From an uncultured Tateyamaria sp. (lineage in GTDB: Bacteria; Pseudomonadota; Alphaproteobacteria; Rhodobacterales; Rhodobacteraceae): DNA of 64,000 nt. Positions 44,917 through 54,667 of the stretch are shown in pieces. The notes below the pieces were generated by a model. That model was not told the origin of the DNA. It worked only from the letters and a program-made list of their open reading frames with translations, and made no database searches. How positions within the stretch are numbered: position 1 is the first letter of the stretch; every line of letters begins with the position of its first letter. The position numbers and the translations under genes were made by a program. The stretch spans positions 124,001 through 188,000 of the forward strand of contig NZ_CANNDO010000006.1 in the NCBI RefSeq assembly GCF_947503385.1. The letters are read 5' to 3'.

Positions 44917-45156
44917 ATGACTGTTGCGGAAAGCCTTGGTTTACACGAAAACCTTGCGGGCCTTTTGATGCGGATCGGAATAGCCCTGTCGAACCCTGCG
45001 TCGGATCGTAACGCCGCTGGGGCGGTCCTGCGCGACGAACAGTGCCGTGCAGCCCTTGCAACGCTTCAGGGGACGAGCGACGCGTTCTGTGACGCTCTAA
45101 TCGAAACGTCGGACGCGATTGCAGCGGTCAACGCGGACCGTCGCAAGCTGAACTGA
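44917..45156 (+). CDS. Small hypothetical protein
   Basis: 79 residues from ATG 44917, starting just after the HTH stop (TGAAATG). Ala-rich and helical throughout (NLAGLLMRIGIALSNPASDR, then DAFCDALIETSDAIAAVNAD). No family recognised. It completes the operon begun at 44194 and is convergent with the secreted protein gene, whose stop lies directly next to its own. Confidence 0.55.
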   Translation: MTVAESLGLHENLAGLLMRIGIALSNPASDRNAAGAVLRDEQCRAALATLQGTSDAFCDALIETSDAIAAVNADRRKLN

Positions 45157-45885
45157 TCACCAGTTACACGTCTCGCGCAGTTCAGCCACGGCGTTTTCGA
45201 CGCCCTGAATATTGAATGTCGCTGTGATCGGGTTTTCGTTGTAGGGCGTAAATCGCAGTGTCAGCTTCTCGCCGTCGAACATAGACTTAATCACCGGTAT
45301 CGAACGCCGTCCGTTCCAAAGGCCCAGAGCACGATTGTCGGTGCTGCCGATCATGTTCAGCCTCTGCGCTTTCTTGTCGTCCACTCGAAAGTCGACGCGT
45401 CCGAAGCCCTGTGTATCTGACATAAATTCACTTGTGTTTAGGATCAGTGAAGTCGTGTTCTCCATGCACCGGAGCAATACACTAGCGGTGATGCTGTTGC
45501 CGTAATTGTCCGATCCGACAACGCTGCGGTTTGTTGAAACAAGCACAATTTTGCTGTCGTCAATTGCGTTGGTACTCGTTCTGATCGACCAGCGACCCGT
45601 GTTTTTTCCGTTCTTCGCGTCATTTGCTTTTGCGGCGCTCTCTGCAACCTTGCGAACGCACATAGCGTGCGTCTCGCCTTTGTTCGGAAACTGAACGTCA
45701 CAGATTTCGGCACCGGCTATAGGTTCAGGTGCAGGTTTCGGTGTAGGCGACAGGGCTGTGTAACAGGTTAGCTTGTCAGCGTCGGTTTCTTTCGCAGCAC
45801 ATGCGTTCAACTGCGCGTCAGTCGCCCCGGCCAAGCCGGCACCGGCAACAGTACACAAGGCAATAGCTGCAATTGTCGTTCTCAT
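45157..45885 (-). CDS. Secreted protein resembling VasI/TagO (T6SS-associated) family
   Basis: 242 residues with a signal peptide (MRTTIAAIALCTVAGAGLAG). The mature part has Cys pairs (LNACAAKE, LTCYTAL) and a C-terminal domain with WSIRTSTNAIDDSKIVLVS, SVLLRCMENTTSLILNTSEF and a final RETCNW. The pattern W-x-DDS-V-L plus RC-N-T-L matches the VasI/TagO family (PF11319), whose members also occur alone in phages and plasmids. No other type VI secretion gene is present. In a phage element a surface role such as superinfection exclusion is possible, but unproven. Confidence 0.68.
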   Translation of the reverse strand: MRTTIAAIALCTVAGAGLAGATDAQLNACAAKETDADKLTCYTALSPTPKPAPEPIAGAEICDVQFPNKGETHAMCVRKVAESAAKANDAKNGKNTGRWSIRTSTNAIDDSKIVLVSTNRSVVGSDNYGNSITASVLLRCMENTTSLILNTSEFMSDTQGFGRVDFRVDDKKAQRLNMIGSTDNRALGLWNGRRSIPVIKSMFDGEKLTLRFTPYNENPITATFNIQGVENAVAELRETCNW

Positions 45886-46348
45886 GACGTTTGTTCCCTT
45901 CCGTACAACTCTTTATGGTTGCATTTCTGGCCGTGCACACGAACAGGATCAAGGTACTTGCGAGCAATACCGTTTGAACATGTGCTGCGTATCCAGTGAT
46001 CCGAACAACCCATCAGCCATCTGCTGAAATACGTCTTCGATCATATCGAGCTTGGGCTTCAGCGTAGAATGCGAGCGGCGTTTGGTTTGCGCGAACGATC
46101 AGGGGAGGGGGGCAAATAATCGCAGACCCTTGCGGTCAACGACCGGCCCCCACTAGCAACGCGAATTTTTGTAAAAAATCGTCTTATCACGCTTTGTGAT
46201 GAAAATCGTCGATACATCACGCGTGGTGAATTGCAGTTCCGGGGGTGTTTCTCACTTTCAGTTCCGATGGCTGATTTTTCACCGATTGTCGCGGTCCTGA
46301 TCGACGCGGGACAATGCAGGTCGATCTATCAACAAAGGACCAACGGAC
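45886..46348. other. 463-bp intergenic region with tandem operator-like repeats
   Basis: No gene recognised. Near its right end lie two copies of ATCAC-N5-GTGA(T/A) preceded by AAAATCGTC (see the separate entry). The left part holds the promoter of the secreted-protein gene. Confidence 0.5.
46174..46230. promoter_or_regulatory. Tandem operator or iteron: two ATCAC-N5-GTGAT dyads 30 bp apart
   Basis: ATCACGCTTTGTGAT (46186-46200) and ATCACGCGTGGTGAA (46216-46230) share half-sites and are each preceded by AAAATCGTC, giving a direct repeat with a 30-bp period (three helical turns). This is the pattern of a repressor operator pair or replication iterons. Confidence 0.65.
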
Positions 46349-46501
46349 ATGGACCATATCGACCTCGACCGACTGCGCCGCGAAGTGAACGAACACATAG
46401 ACGACGCCGACTTTGAACCTGTCGTCACTTCAATTTTGACAAACTCACCCGATGTGGCGCGAATGCTGATCGACTTTGCGATACGTGTTCTCGTGAAGTG
46501 A
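46349..46501 (+). CDS. Small hypothetical protein
   Basis: 50 residues from ATG 46349, with AAAGGA 9 bases upstream. Acidic and helical: MDHIDLDRLRREVNEHIDDA, then DVARMLIDFAIRVLVK. It lies 119 bp downstream of the operator-like repeats and could be controlled by them. No family recognised; the ribosome site and codon style are the only support. Confidence 0.5.
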   Translation: MDHIDLDRLRREVNEHIDDADFEPVVTSILTNSPDVARMLIDFAIRVLVK

Positions 46502-46603
46502 TCGACAAGGGCGTGTAAACGCGCCTACAGAGGCCCTTGCGCTGATTGCCTTCCCGTATCCCCTGAAGCCGCGTGTGGCCGCTTCAGGGGGCGTGTGGTC
46601 GAA

Positions 46604-46771
46604 CTAGACCGGGTCGCACAAGACCCAAGCTATGCACTCGACAACGCATCCGATTTCATCGCGCTTGTCTTGCACGCGTTCAATCAGACCCATCGGGGTC
46701 GACAGCTCGCCGGTCGCATGTGCGTCGTGAAAGCGCCGCGCGTCAGCGCCGAAAAACACCACTTGTTTCAT
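46604..46771 (-). CDS. Small hypothetical protein
   Basis: 55 residues from ATG 46769-46771, behind AAGGAAAA. Sequence MKQVVFFGADARRFHDAHAT then LIERVQDKRDEIGCVVECIA suggests one strand-helix unit. No family recognised. A longer in-frame start exists but lacks a ribosome site. It lies 83 bp after another small minus-strand gene, and both lie between the element's operator region and attR. Confidence 0.5.
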   Translation of the reverse strand: MKQVVFFGADARRFHDAHATGELSTPMGLIERVQDKRDEIGCVVECIAWVLCDPV

Positions 46772-46854
46772 TTCGATTTTCCTTGTGTTGCGGCGCGACA
46801 TTGCGCCTGCAAAAGGGATTGCAGACGGCGGGGCACTTGTGCGGCGAAAGTTGT

Positions 46855-47013
46855 TTAGTCTCGATCCGGCGGTGGTATCTCGCGTCGTTCGGCCCAGTCT
46901 TTTACGACGCTGTAAATGTCCTGCGCGGTCGGGGTCGAACGCCATCTTTCGAGTTCAGCCAACGCGTCGCGCAAGTCGTCAGGGACGAAGGTGGGCCATT
47001 TCGGTCCGTTCAA
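46855..47013 (-). CDS. Small hypothetical protein with TTG start
   Basis: 52 residues from TTG 47011-47013; an in-frame stop lies seven codons upstream and AGAGGC precedes the start. LNGPKWPTFVPDDLRDALAE, then DIYSVVKDWAERREIPP reads like a real, charged helical protein, but no family is recognised. It reads away from the right-end arm sites. Confidence 0.45.
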   Translation of the reverse strand: MNGPKWPTFVPDDLRDALAELERWRSTPTAQDIYSVVKDWAERREIPPPDRD

Positions 47014-47071
47014 CTGATTTGCCTCTAACCGTTACGCGACGTCACTAAACGTCGCTCGCAATGGGTACAAA

Positions 47072-47092
47072 AGTGGACCTCAGGTGGACCTC
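47072..47092 (+). promoter_or_regulatory. Two tandem putative integrase arm sites, right end
   Basis: AGTGGACCTC (47072-47081) and GGTGGACCTC (47083-47092), 11 bp apart, match the pair at 31346-31366. They lie 53 bp inside the right core repeat. Confidence 0.6.
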
Positions 47093-47144
47093 GATCCATT
47101 TGGAAAAATATTTTCTATGATTTTCAATGTCTTAATGAAGTCTT

Positions 47145-47158
47145 TGGCGGAGAGACAG
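47145..47158. repeat. Right attachment site core (within tRNA-Ser 3' end)
   Basis: TGGCGGAGAGACAG, identical to 31180-31193. It spans the encoded CCA, the acceptor 3' strand and the start of the T arm of tRNA-Ser, the usual target of this integrase class. Confidence 0.85.
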
Positions 47159-47234
47159 GGATTCGAACCCTGGGTGGGCTTGCACCCACAACGGTTTTCG
47201 AGACCGCCCCGTTCGACCACTCCGGCACCTCTCC
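47145..47234 (-). tRNA. tRNA-Ser (anticodon CGA)
   Basis: On the minus strand GGAGAGG (from 47234) pairs with TCTCTCC next to discriminator G and encoded CCA at 47147-47145. The T arm CAGGG-TTCGAAT-CCCTG is perfect, the anticodon loop reads CTCGAAA, giving CGA, and a long variable arm typical of serine tRNA is present. It reads codon UCG. The gene stays intact despite element insertion at its 3' end. Confidence 0.96.
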
Positions 47235-47389
47235 GCGGGGGTCTGTCCGGTGCGTTTAGAGCCAAGACCGACCAGAGGCAAGGCGGTTTTTGCCTGTTAA
47301 CGCTTTCACGAGGATTTTGATGGACGCGGGCACTTTTTCGCATAGGCTTTTACCAATCGTTAACGAACCTCTGTCCCGAAAGGATGCCC

Positions 47390-48226
47390 ATGCACGCCGT
47401 GCGTTTTGTCACAGTTTCTTTGGTCTTTGCCCTCGCTCTTGTTCTGATGCCGCGCCTCGCGGATGCAGCGGACCGGGCCAAGCTGGAAGCGTTTCTCGAA
47501 GTGACCGGTTTCGATGTCGCGTTGGAAAGCATTCGGCTGTCTGCGGAATCCGCACCGGACATGCTGGGGATGCAGGCGGAAGATTTCGGCTCTGAATGGA
47601 CACGGCTCACCAATGAGGTTTTTGACACCAAAGTGATGCATGATCTGGCACTCGATATCCTTGAAAAGACGCTGAGTGACGACCTGCTGACCCATGCCGC
47701 CGACTTCTATGCCACTGATCTTGGCAAGCGGCTGGTTGTGGCGGAAAACGCCTCGCATCTCAAGGAAGAGGGTGAAGTAAAGGATGAAAGCGGCGCCGCG
47801 ATCATCGCAGGCCTGACCAGCATCAAGAGCCCGCGGCTCGATTATCTGGCGCGGATGAACGCCGCATCGGATTCCGCCGGTGTTGCCGTGCGCGCCATTC
47901 AGGAGGTGCAGGTGCGTTTTCTCATGGCCGCCGCGGGGGCGGGCGTGATCGAATTGCAACTGGAAGAGGGCGACCTGCGCGAATTGCTGAGCAACGACAA
48001 GGAAATACTCGAAGAGAGCATCGCCGAGGGTGCAATGACCGGGGCGGCCTATACCTACCAGTCGTTTTCGGACCAAGAGGTGCTTGAATACGCCAAAGCG
48101 CTGGAACACCCCAAGATGCGCGAAGTCTATGACCTGATGAACGCGGTCCAATACGAGATTATGGCCAATCGGTTCGAAGCGCTGGCCATCGAAATGCAGG
48201 ACCTGCAACCCAGTCAGGAGTTGTAG
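47390..48226 (+). CDS. DUF2059 domain-containing periplasmic protein
   Basis: 278 residues from ATG 47390 (AAAGG six bases upstream), with a signal peptide (FVTVSLVFALALVLM...LADA). The helical body includes the DUF2059-type block EKTLSDDLLTHAADFYATDLGKRLV. DUF2059 proteins are periplasmic and of unknown function. The next gene, 3 bp away, encodes a second DUF2059 protein, so the two form an operon starting beside tRNA-Ser and may act together. Confidence 0.82.
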   Translation: MHAVRFVTVSLVFALALVLMPRLADAADRAKLEAFLEVTGFDVALESIRLSAESAPDMLGMQAEDFGSEWTRLTNEVFDTKVMHDLALDILEKTLSDDLLTHAADFYATDLGKRLVVAENASHLKEEGEVKDESGAAIIAGLTSIKSPRLDYLARMNAASDSAGVAVRAIQEVQVRFLMAAAGAGVIELQLEEGDLRELLSNDKEILEESIAEGAMTGAAYTYQSFSDQEVLEYAKALEHPKMREVYDLMNAVQYEIMANRFEALAIEMQDLQPSQEL

Positions 48227-48229
48227 GGG

Positions 48230-49003
48230 ATGCGCGCGGCGGCTCTCGCAACTGCACTTTGGCTGACAGCATTGGCCGCGCAGGCGGACAGCGCCAGTGA
48301 CCAGTTGTTCGATGCGATGGGCATTCCGGGACTGATTGCGGCCTTTGCCAAGGATGGGCAACAGACGATCCCCGATCTGAATGCCGGATTTCTTGATGGA
48401 CAGGGCGGCGATGTGTTCGTCGAGACGGCACAGCGGCTATACGATCCGGCGCGGCTGGAAACCGAACTGCGCGCGCAATTTGGCGAACGGCTGGACCCGC
48501 AGGACGCACGTCAGGCGGTTGTCTTCTTTGACAGCGATCAGGGTCAGCGGATCGTCGCCATCGAGGTCGAAGCGCGCAGGGCGATGGTCGATGACGTGCT
48601 GGAGGAGGCGGCAAAGGCGGCCAGCGATACGGCAAGCGCTGACGTTCTGCGCCTGATCTCGGTGCGCGATCTGGTGGAGGTGAACACAGACATCGCAATC
48701 GCGGCACGGTTTGCGTTCTATGACGGACTGTCGGTCGCCGCACCGGGGATCGACACCCCCGAGATAGAAGGCCAGCGCGGTATCGTGGCCGAGGACACCC
48801 GTGCGTGGATCACAGGCTATTACATGCTGGTGGCGTCAGCGTTGCAGGAGGACGACCTCGACACCTATGCCGCATTCTGGGAAACGGATGTCGGGCAGGG
48901 GGTGGATGCCGCGCTGTCGCAGGCCTTTGAACAAAGCTATGTGACCTTGTCCCATGGCTTGGGTCAGTTGGTCGGGCGGATGCTACCGCAGAATGATCTC
49001 TAG
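48230..49003 (+). CDS. DUF2059 domain-containing periplasmic protein (second copy)
   Basis: 257 residues with a signal peptide (MRAAALATALWLTALAAQAD). The same DUF2059-type block is seen (RLDPQDARQAVVFFDSDQGQ) and the two halves resemble each other (YAAFWETDVGQGVDAALSQA near the end), as in its neighbour. Probably a tandem duplicate that has diverged, with 3 bp between the genes. Function unknown. Confidence 0.82.
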   Translation: MRAAALATALWLTALAAQADSASDQLFDAMGIPGLIAAFAKDGQQTIPDLNAGFLDGQGGDVFVETAQRLYDPARLETELRAQFGERLDPQDARQAVVFFDSDQGQRIVAIEVEARRAMVDDVLEEAAKAASDTASADVLRLISVRDLVEVNTDIAIAARFAFYDGLSVAAPGIDTPEIEGQRGIVAEDTRAWITGYYMLVASALQEDDLDTYAAFWETDVGQGVDAALSQAFEQSYVTLSHGLGQLVGRMLPQNDL

Positions 49004-49176
49004 GCCCCTTGACTTGCTGTGATGATGCGCGGATAAGCCCGCATCCCTGCCAGTGCTATGCGCTGGCGGTTTTTGATTCAACTCTGCCCCCTGCGGGGCA
49101 CGCTGTTCGAGGCGGCTGATGCCGAAACGCCGGGGGACCCCGGGGCCACAGGACGCGGCAGACAAAGGAACGAAAT

Positions 49177-49863
49177 ATGTTCGCGGTTCTTAAAACCGGC
49201 GGCAAACAGTACAAAGTTCAATCGGGCGACACGCTCCGCGTTGAAAAACTGGCCGCAAATGCAGGTGATACCGTCCAATTCAACCATGTGCTCATGATCG
49301 GTGGCGATGCGCCGCAGGTCGGCAGCCCCGTGGTCGAGGACGCAGGCGTTCAGGCCGAAGTCATCGAACAGATCAAAGGCCCAAAGACGATCAACTTCGT
49401 CAAGCGCCGCCGGAAGCACAGCTCCAAGCGCACCAAGGGCCACCGCCAGCAACTGACGCTGGTGCGGATCACCGACATCCTCGCCAAGGGCGCAGGTAAA
49501 TCCGGTGTGATGGCTGCCGAAAACGGCGCAGGTTTTGGCGTTGCCGCTGCAACCCCTGCCGCCGCTCCGAAGAAAGCCAAAAAGGCAGAGGCACCCAAAG
49601 CCGACGCCCCGAAGGCCGAAGAAAAGAAAGCCGCCCCCAAGAAAGCCGCCAAGGCGGACGCGGGCGCGGACGATCTCAAGCAACTGTCGGGCGTTGGCCC
49701 CGCGCTTGAGAAGAAACTGCACGAAGCTGGCGTGACCACCTTTGCGCAGATCGCAGCATGGACGCCCGAGGATGTGGCTGCTATGGACGAGATACTGTCT
49801 TTCAAAGGCCGGATCGAGCGTGAAGGCTGGATCGAACAGGCCAAAGAAAAGACACAAGGCTAA
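49177..49863 (+). CDS. rplU: 50S ribosomal protein L21 with C-terminal helix-hairpin-helix extension
   Basis: 228 residues, more than twice the roughly 103 of standard L21. The first 105 are canonical (MFAVLKTGGKQYKVQSGDTL, then VKRRRKHSSKRTKGHRQQ). A Lys/Ala/Pro-rich linker (about 120-165) leads to a helix-hairpin-helix domain (DDLKQLSGVGPALEKKLHEA). The extension is seen in other Rhodobacterales and may bind nucleic acid, but its role is unknown. An AAAGGA site precedes the ATG; rpmA follows by 12 bp. Confidence 0.95.
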   Translation: MFAVLKTGGKQYKVQSGDTLRVEKLAANAGDTVQFNHVLMIGGDAPQVGSPVVEDAGVQAEVIEQIKGPKTINFVKRRRKHSSKRTKGHRQQLTLVRITDILAKGAGKSGVMAAENGAGFGVAAATPAAAPKKAKKAEAPKADAPKAEEKKAAPKKAAKADAGADDLKQLSGVGPALEKKLHEAGVTTFAQIAAWTPEDVAAMDEILSFKGRIEREGWIEQAKEKTQG

Positions 49864-49875
49864 GGAGAGAGACGC

Positions 49876-50145
49876 ATGGCACATAAAAAAGCAGGCGGTT
49901 CATCCCGGAACGGTCGCGACTCCGCGGGCCGCCGTCTTGGCGTGAAACTCTACGGTGGCCAAGCGGCCATTCCCGGCAATATCATCGTGCGTCAGCGCGG
50001 GACCAAGTTCTGGCCCGGCGAAGGCGTTGGTATGGGCAAAGATCACACAATCTTTGCAACAGTCGATGGCGCCGTAACCTTCCACAAAGGCCTCAAGGGT
50101 CGCACATTTATTTCCGTGCTCCCGGCAGCGGAGGCTGCAGAATAA
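49876..50145 (+). CDS. rpmA: 50S ribosomal protein L27
   Basis: 89 residues. Canonical L27: [20 protein letters not shown] at the N-terminus that reaches the peptidyl-transferase centre, then [20 protein letters not shown]. No N-terminal cleavage extension as in Firmicutes. AAGGAGAGA precedes the ATG; operon with rplU, followed by a terminator. Confidence 0.98.
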   Translation: MAHKKAGGSSRNGRDSAGRRLGVKLYGGQAAIPGNIIVRQRGTKFWPGEGVGMGKDHTIFATVDGAVTFHKGLKGRTFISVLPAAEAAE

Positions 50146-50173
50146 GCCGTACCCAGAGGGTTTTGACAAAATC

Positions 50174-50203
50174 AGGGATCGGCGGAAACGCCGGTCCCTT
50201 TTT
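50174..50203 (+). terminator. Rho-independent terminator of rplU-rpmA
   Basis: AGGGATCGGCG (50174-50184), loop GAAA, CGCCGGTCCCT (50189-50199): 11 pairs with one G-T wobble, then TTTT. Confidence 0.9.
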
Positions 50204-50241
50204 CGTTTCCGCCATTTCCCGCAAAAAGCGAGGACGGTCTG

Positions 50242-50745
50242 ATGACAGACCACATGACAACCGAACGCCTGACCCTGCGCCATCCCCGGATGCAGGATGC
50301 GGCGACGATTGCGGCATTGGTGGGCGATCTGGAGGTCTCGCGCTGGCTGACGCGCGTGCCGCACCCGTACACATTGCAGGATGCGCAGGACTTTGTCGGT
50401 CGCGTCGCGGTGGGCGGCAGCAACACCTTTGTCATTTGTGTGGGCGATCAGGTCGTGGGGTGCATCGGCACGCAGGCGCAGTTGGGTTATTGGCTGGGCC
50501 AGAACCATTGGGGCCGTGGATATGCGTCCGAGGCGGCGCGGGCCATGGTCGCCCGCCACTTTGGCTTGGGCCATTCAGAATTGGACAGCGGCCATTTCGC
50601 TGAAAACGTCGCGTCGCGCCGCGTGCTGGAAAAGCTCGGCTTTGTCCGCACGTCGCAGGAGCAGGCCAAATGCCCTGCAACCGGCGACCGGCATGTGTTG
50701 CAACGCATGGTTCTGACCCAAGATATGTGGGAGGCGCAGACATGA
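50242..50745 (+). CDS. GNAT family N-acetyltransferase
   Basis: 167 residues of the RimJ/RimL-like GNAT type: TTERLTLRHPRMQDAATIAA, then LGYWLGQNHWGRGYASEAAR (acetyl-CoA binding motif, about 83-102) and a C-terminal NVASRRVLEKLGFV. Substrate unknown. It overlaps the next acetyltransferase gene by 4 bp, and four genes from 50242 to 52428 (three GNAT, one LysE exporter) make one tightly packed operon. Confidence 0.9.
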   Translation: MTDHMTTERLTLRHPRMQDAATIAALVGDLEVSRWLTRVPHPYTLQDAQDFVGRVAVGGSNTFVICVGDQVVGCIGTQAQLGYWLGQNHWGRGYASEAARAMVARHFGLGHSELDSGHFAENVASRRVLEKLGFVRTSQEQAKCPATGDRHVLQRMVLTQDMWEAQT

Positions 50746-51293
50746 ACACAGCATCCAAACCGATCCTACAGGGCCCCCGCGTCACCTTGCGCGATGTGGC
50801 CGATGGCGATGTCGATGGGCGGTTTGCCCTTGGCAACACACCCGACATTGTCCGCATGTTCGGCGGCGATCCTGCACAGGTGCGCGACATCACCCGCGAC
50901 GCGGCACAGGCTTGGGTCGACGCTCAGCGGGCAGAGATGCACGCGTGGGTGATCGAGGCGCATGGCGCACTGATTGGTGCGATCCGCCTGCACAGTGTGA
51001 ACCCGGTGGACAAGCGCGCCCAGATTGCCATTGGCATTCTGGACCCGGCGGCCTTGGGCAAGGGCCTTGGCACCGAAGCCATGCAACTGTTGGCGGCACA
51101 CGCGTTTGACGACATGGGCCTGCACCGGCTGGGATGTCGCGTGCTGGACTTCAACACCCGCGCCATTGCGGCATATGAAAAGGTGGGTTTTGTCGTAGAG
51201 GGGCGCGAACGCGAATCCGCCATCATCGGTTCGGACTGGCATGATGACCTGATCATGGGCCTGCTCGACCGCGATCTGGCGCGGCTGTCATGA
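50742..51293 (+). CDS. GNAT family N-acetyltransferase
   Basis: 183 residues from ATG 50742, overlapping the preceding stop. RimJ/RimL-like pattern: RVTLRDVADGDVDGRFALGN, then GILDPAALGKGLGTEAMQLL (coenzyme A loop) and FNTRAIAAYEKVGFVVEGRE. Substrate unknown, and it overlaps the LysE gene start by 4 bp. A longer in-frame start only reads through the preceding gene. Confidence 0.9.
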   Translation: MNTASKPILQGPRVTLRDVADGDVDGRFALGNTPDIVRMFGGDPAQVRDITRDAAQAWVDAQRAEMHAWVIEAHGALIGAIRLHSVNPVDKRAQIAIGILDPAALGKGLGTEAMQLLAAHAFDDMGLHRLGCRVLDFNTRAIAAYEKVGFVVEGRERESAIIGSDWHDDLIMGLLDRDLARLS

Positions 51294-51889
51294 GCGTCGC
51301 GGCCCTGTCCTTTGCCGTGTTCGCGGCCAGTCAGGTGGGCACGCCGGGACCGGCCAACATGGCGTTGCTGGCCACCGGGGCGCGGTTCGGATTTCGCACC
51401 GCGTTGCCCTTTGTGGCCGGTGTCGCTTTGGGCAAGCAATTCGTGATCTGGCCTGTGGGCTTTGGCTTGATGGAACTGGCCGACCGCGCGCCGTGGATCT
51501 TCGAAACACTCAAATGGGTGTCAGCGGCCTACATTATCTGGCTCGCTTGGAAAGTGGCCAATCTGCGCCTGAACACCAAAGCCGAGGCACGCGCGCCGGG
51601 CTTTGCCGCAGGGCTGATCGTACACCCGCTCAATCCCAAGGCATGGGCCATGATCGTCGCAGGGTTCACCGGATTTGTGGCGCCGGGCACAGACCCTCTT
51701 ATCGCGACGGCAACCATTGGCGGCATATTGCTCGCCTGTCAGGTGCTTTTGCACCCGATTTGGACACTTGCCGGAGACCGCATCGCGCGCACCCTCGCGG
51801 GGACGCGCAGCGAACCCTATCTGATGTATACCCTTGCGGCCCTGACGGTCGCATCGGTCCTGTTTGTTTTGTTCGGAGGAGGGACATAG
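51290..51889 (+). CDS. LysE family amino-acid exporter
   Basis: 199 residues with about six hydrophobic helices. The LysE/RhtB signature is present: the early GTPGPANMALLATGARFGFR (residues about 17-36), followed by FVAGVALGK and a central HPLNPKAWAMIVAGF. Family members export amino acids or their derivatives. Between two acetyltransferase genes and translationally coupled to the first, so export of acylated or toxic amino-acid analogues is conceivable. Confidence 0.88.
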   Translation: MSVAALSFAVFAASQVGTPGPANMALLATGARFGFRTALPFVAGVALGKQFVIWPVGFGLMELADRAPWIFETLKWVSAAYIIWLAWKVANLRLNTKAEARAPGFAAGLIVHPLNPKAWAMIVAGFTGFVAPGTDPLIATATIGGILLACQVLLHPIWTLAGDRIARTLAGTRSEPYLMYTLAALTVASVLFVLFGGGT

Positions 51890-51891
51890 CA

Positions 51892-52428
51892 ATGGAGATG
51901 GAAAAGATCGTGGCACAAACGGTGATCGAGACGGAGCGGTTCGATCTGCGCCCCGTGCGCAAGTCCGACATGGGCCTGATCGAAATGTATACGAGTGATC
52001 TGCGTGTCGCGCGCATGACCACGTCGATCCCACACCCGATCCCGCCGGGCAGCACCGAAGCCTTTGTGTCCCGCGCCATGGCCGACGACCGCGAAGAGGA
52101 CGTGTGGATAATGGACGGGCTGAAATCAGACCGGGCCGAAGTGATGGGGCTGATCTCGCTCAGCCGTCTGGATCGGAACCAGTCCGAAGTGGTCTACTGG
52201 GTCGCGCCCCATTTCTGGAACACGGGTCTGGCCTCCGACGCGGTCGAGGCGCTGGTGCAGACCAATCCAATGCAGAACGACACCATGTTCGCCAGTGTCT
52301 TTCAGGACAACCCGGCCTCGGCCCGTGTCCTGACCCATTGCGGGTTCAAGTACCTTGGCGACGCCGAAAACTACTCGGTCGCGCGGGATGCCAATGTGCC
52401 CACGTGGACCTATAGCCGTAAACTGTGA
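51892..52428 (+). CDS. GNAT family N-acetyltransferase
   Basis: 178 residues from ATG 51892, preceded by GGAGGAGGG in the end of the LysE gene (a second in-frame ATG at 51898 is possible). RimJ/RimL-like: TERFDLRPVRKSDMGLIEMY, then VYWVAPHFWNTGLASDAVEA and DNPASARVLTHCGFKYLGDA. Last gene of the four-gene operon; a GGGGGC hairpin follows. Substrate unknown. Confidence 0.88.
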   Translation: MEMEKIVAQTVIETERFDLRPVRKSDMGLIEMYTSDLRVARMTTSIPHPIPPGSTEAFVSRAMADDREEDVWIMDGLKSDRAEVMGLISLSRLDRNQSEVVYWVAPHFWNTGLASDAVEALVQTNPMQNDTMFASVFQDNPASARVLTHCGFKYLGDAENYSVARDANVPTWTYSRKL

Positions 52429-54593
<2,165 letters not shown>

Positions 54594-54594
54594 T

Positions 54595-54615
54595 CTTCTT
54601 CTGACTAAAAATACC
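54595..54615. repeat. Dispersed 21-bp intergenic element
   Basis: CTTCTTCTGACTAAAAATACC is the reverse complement, with one mismatch, of 1762-1782. It lies directly after the proB stop, as the other copy lies directly after the ABC-F stop. Confidence 0.55.
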
Positions 54616-54667
54616 ATCGCCGAAGGCATAAAATCCTCCGGCGCACCGCCTGCAAAGGACGCTCCGC

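Noticed and set aside
31151..47144. CRISPR array or insertion sequence in the element.
   Set aside because: No regularly spaced repeats with unique spacers and no transposase or terminal inverted repeats were found.
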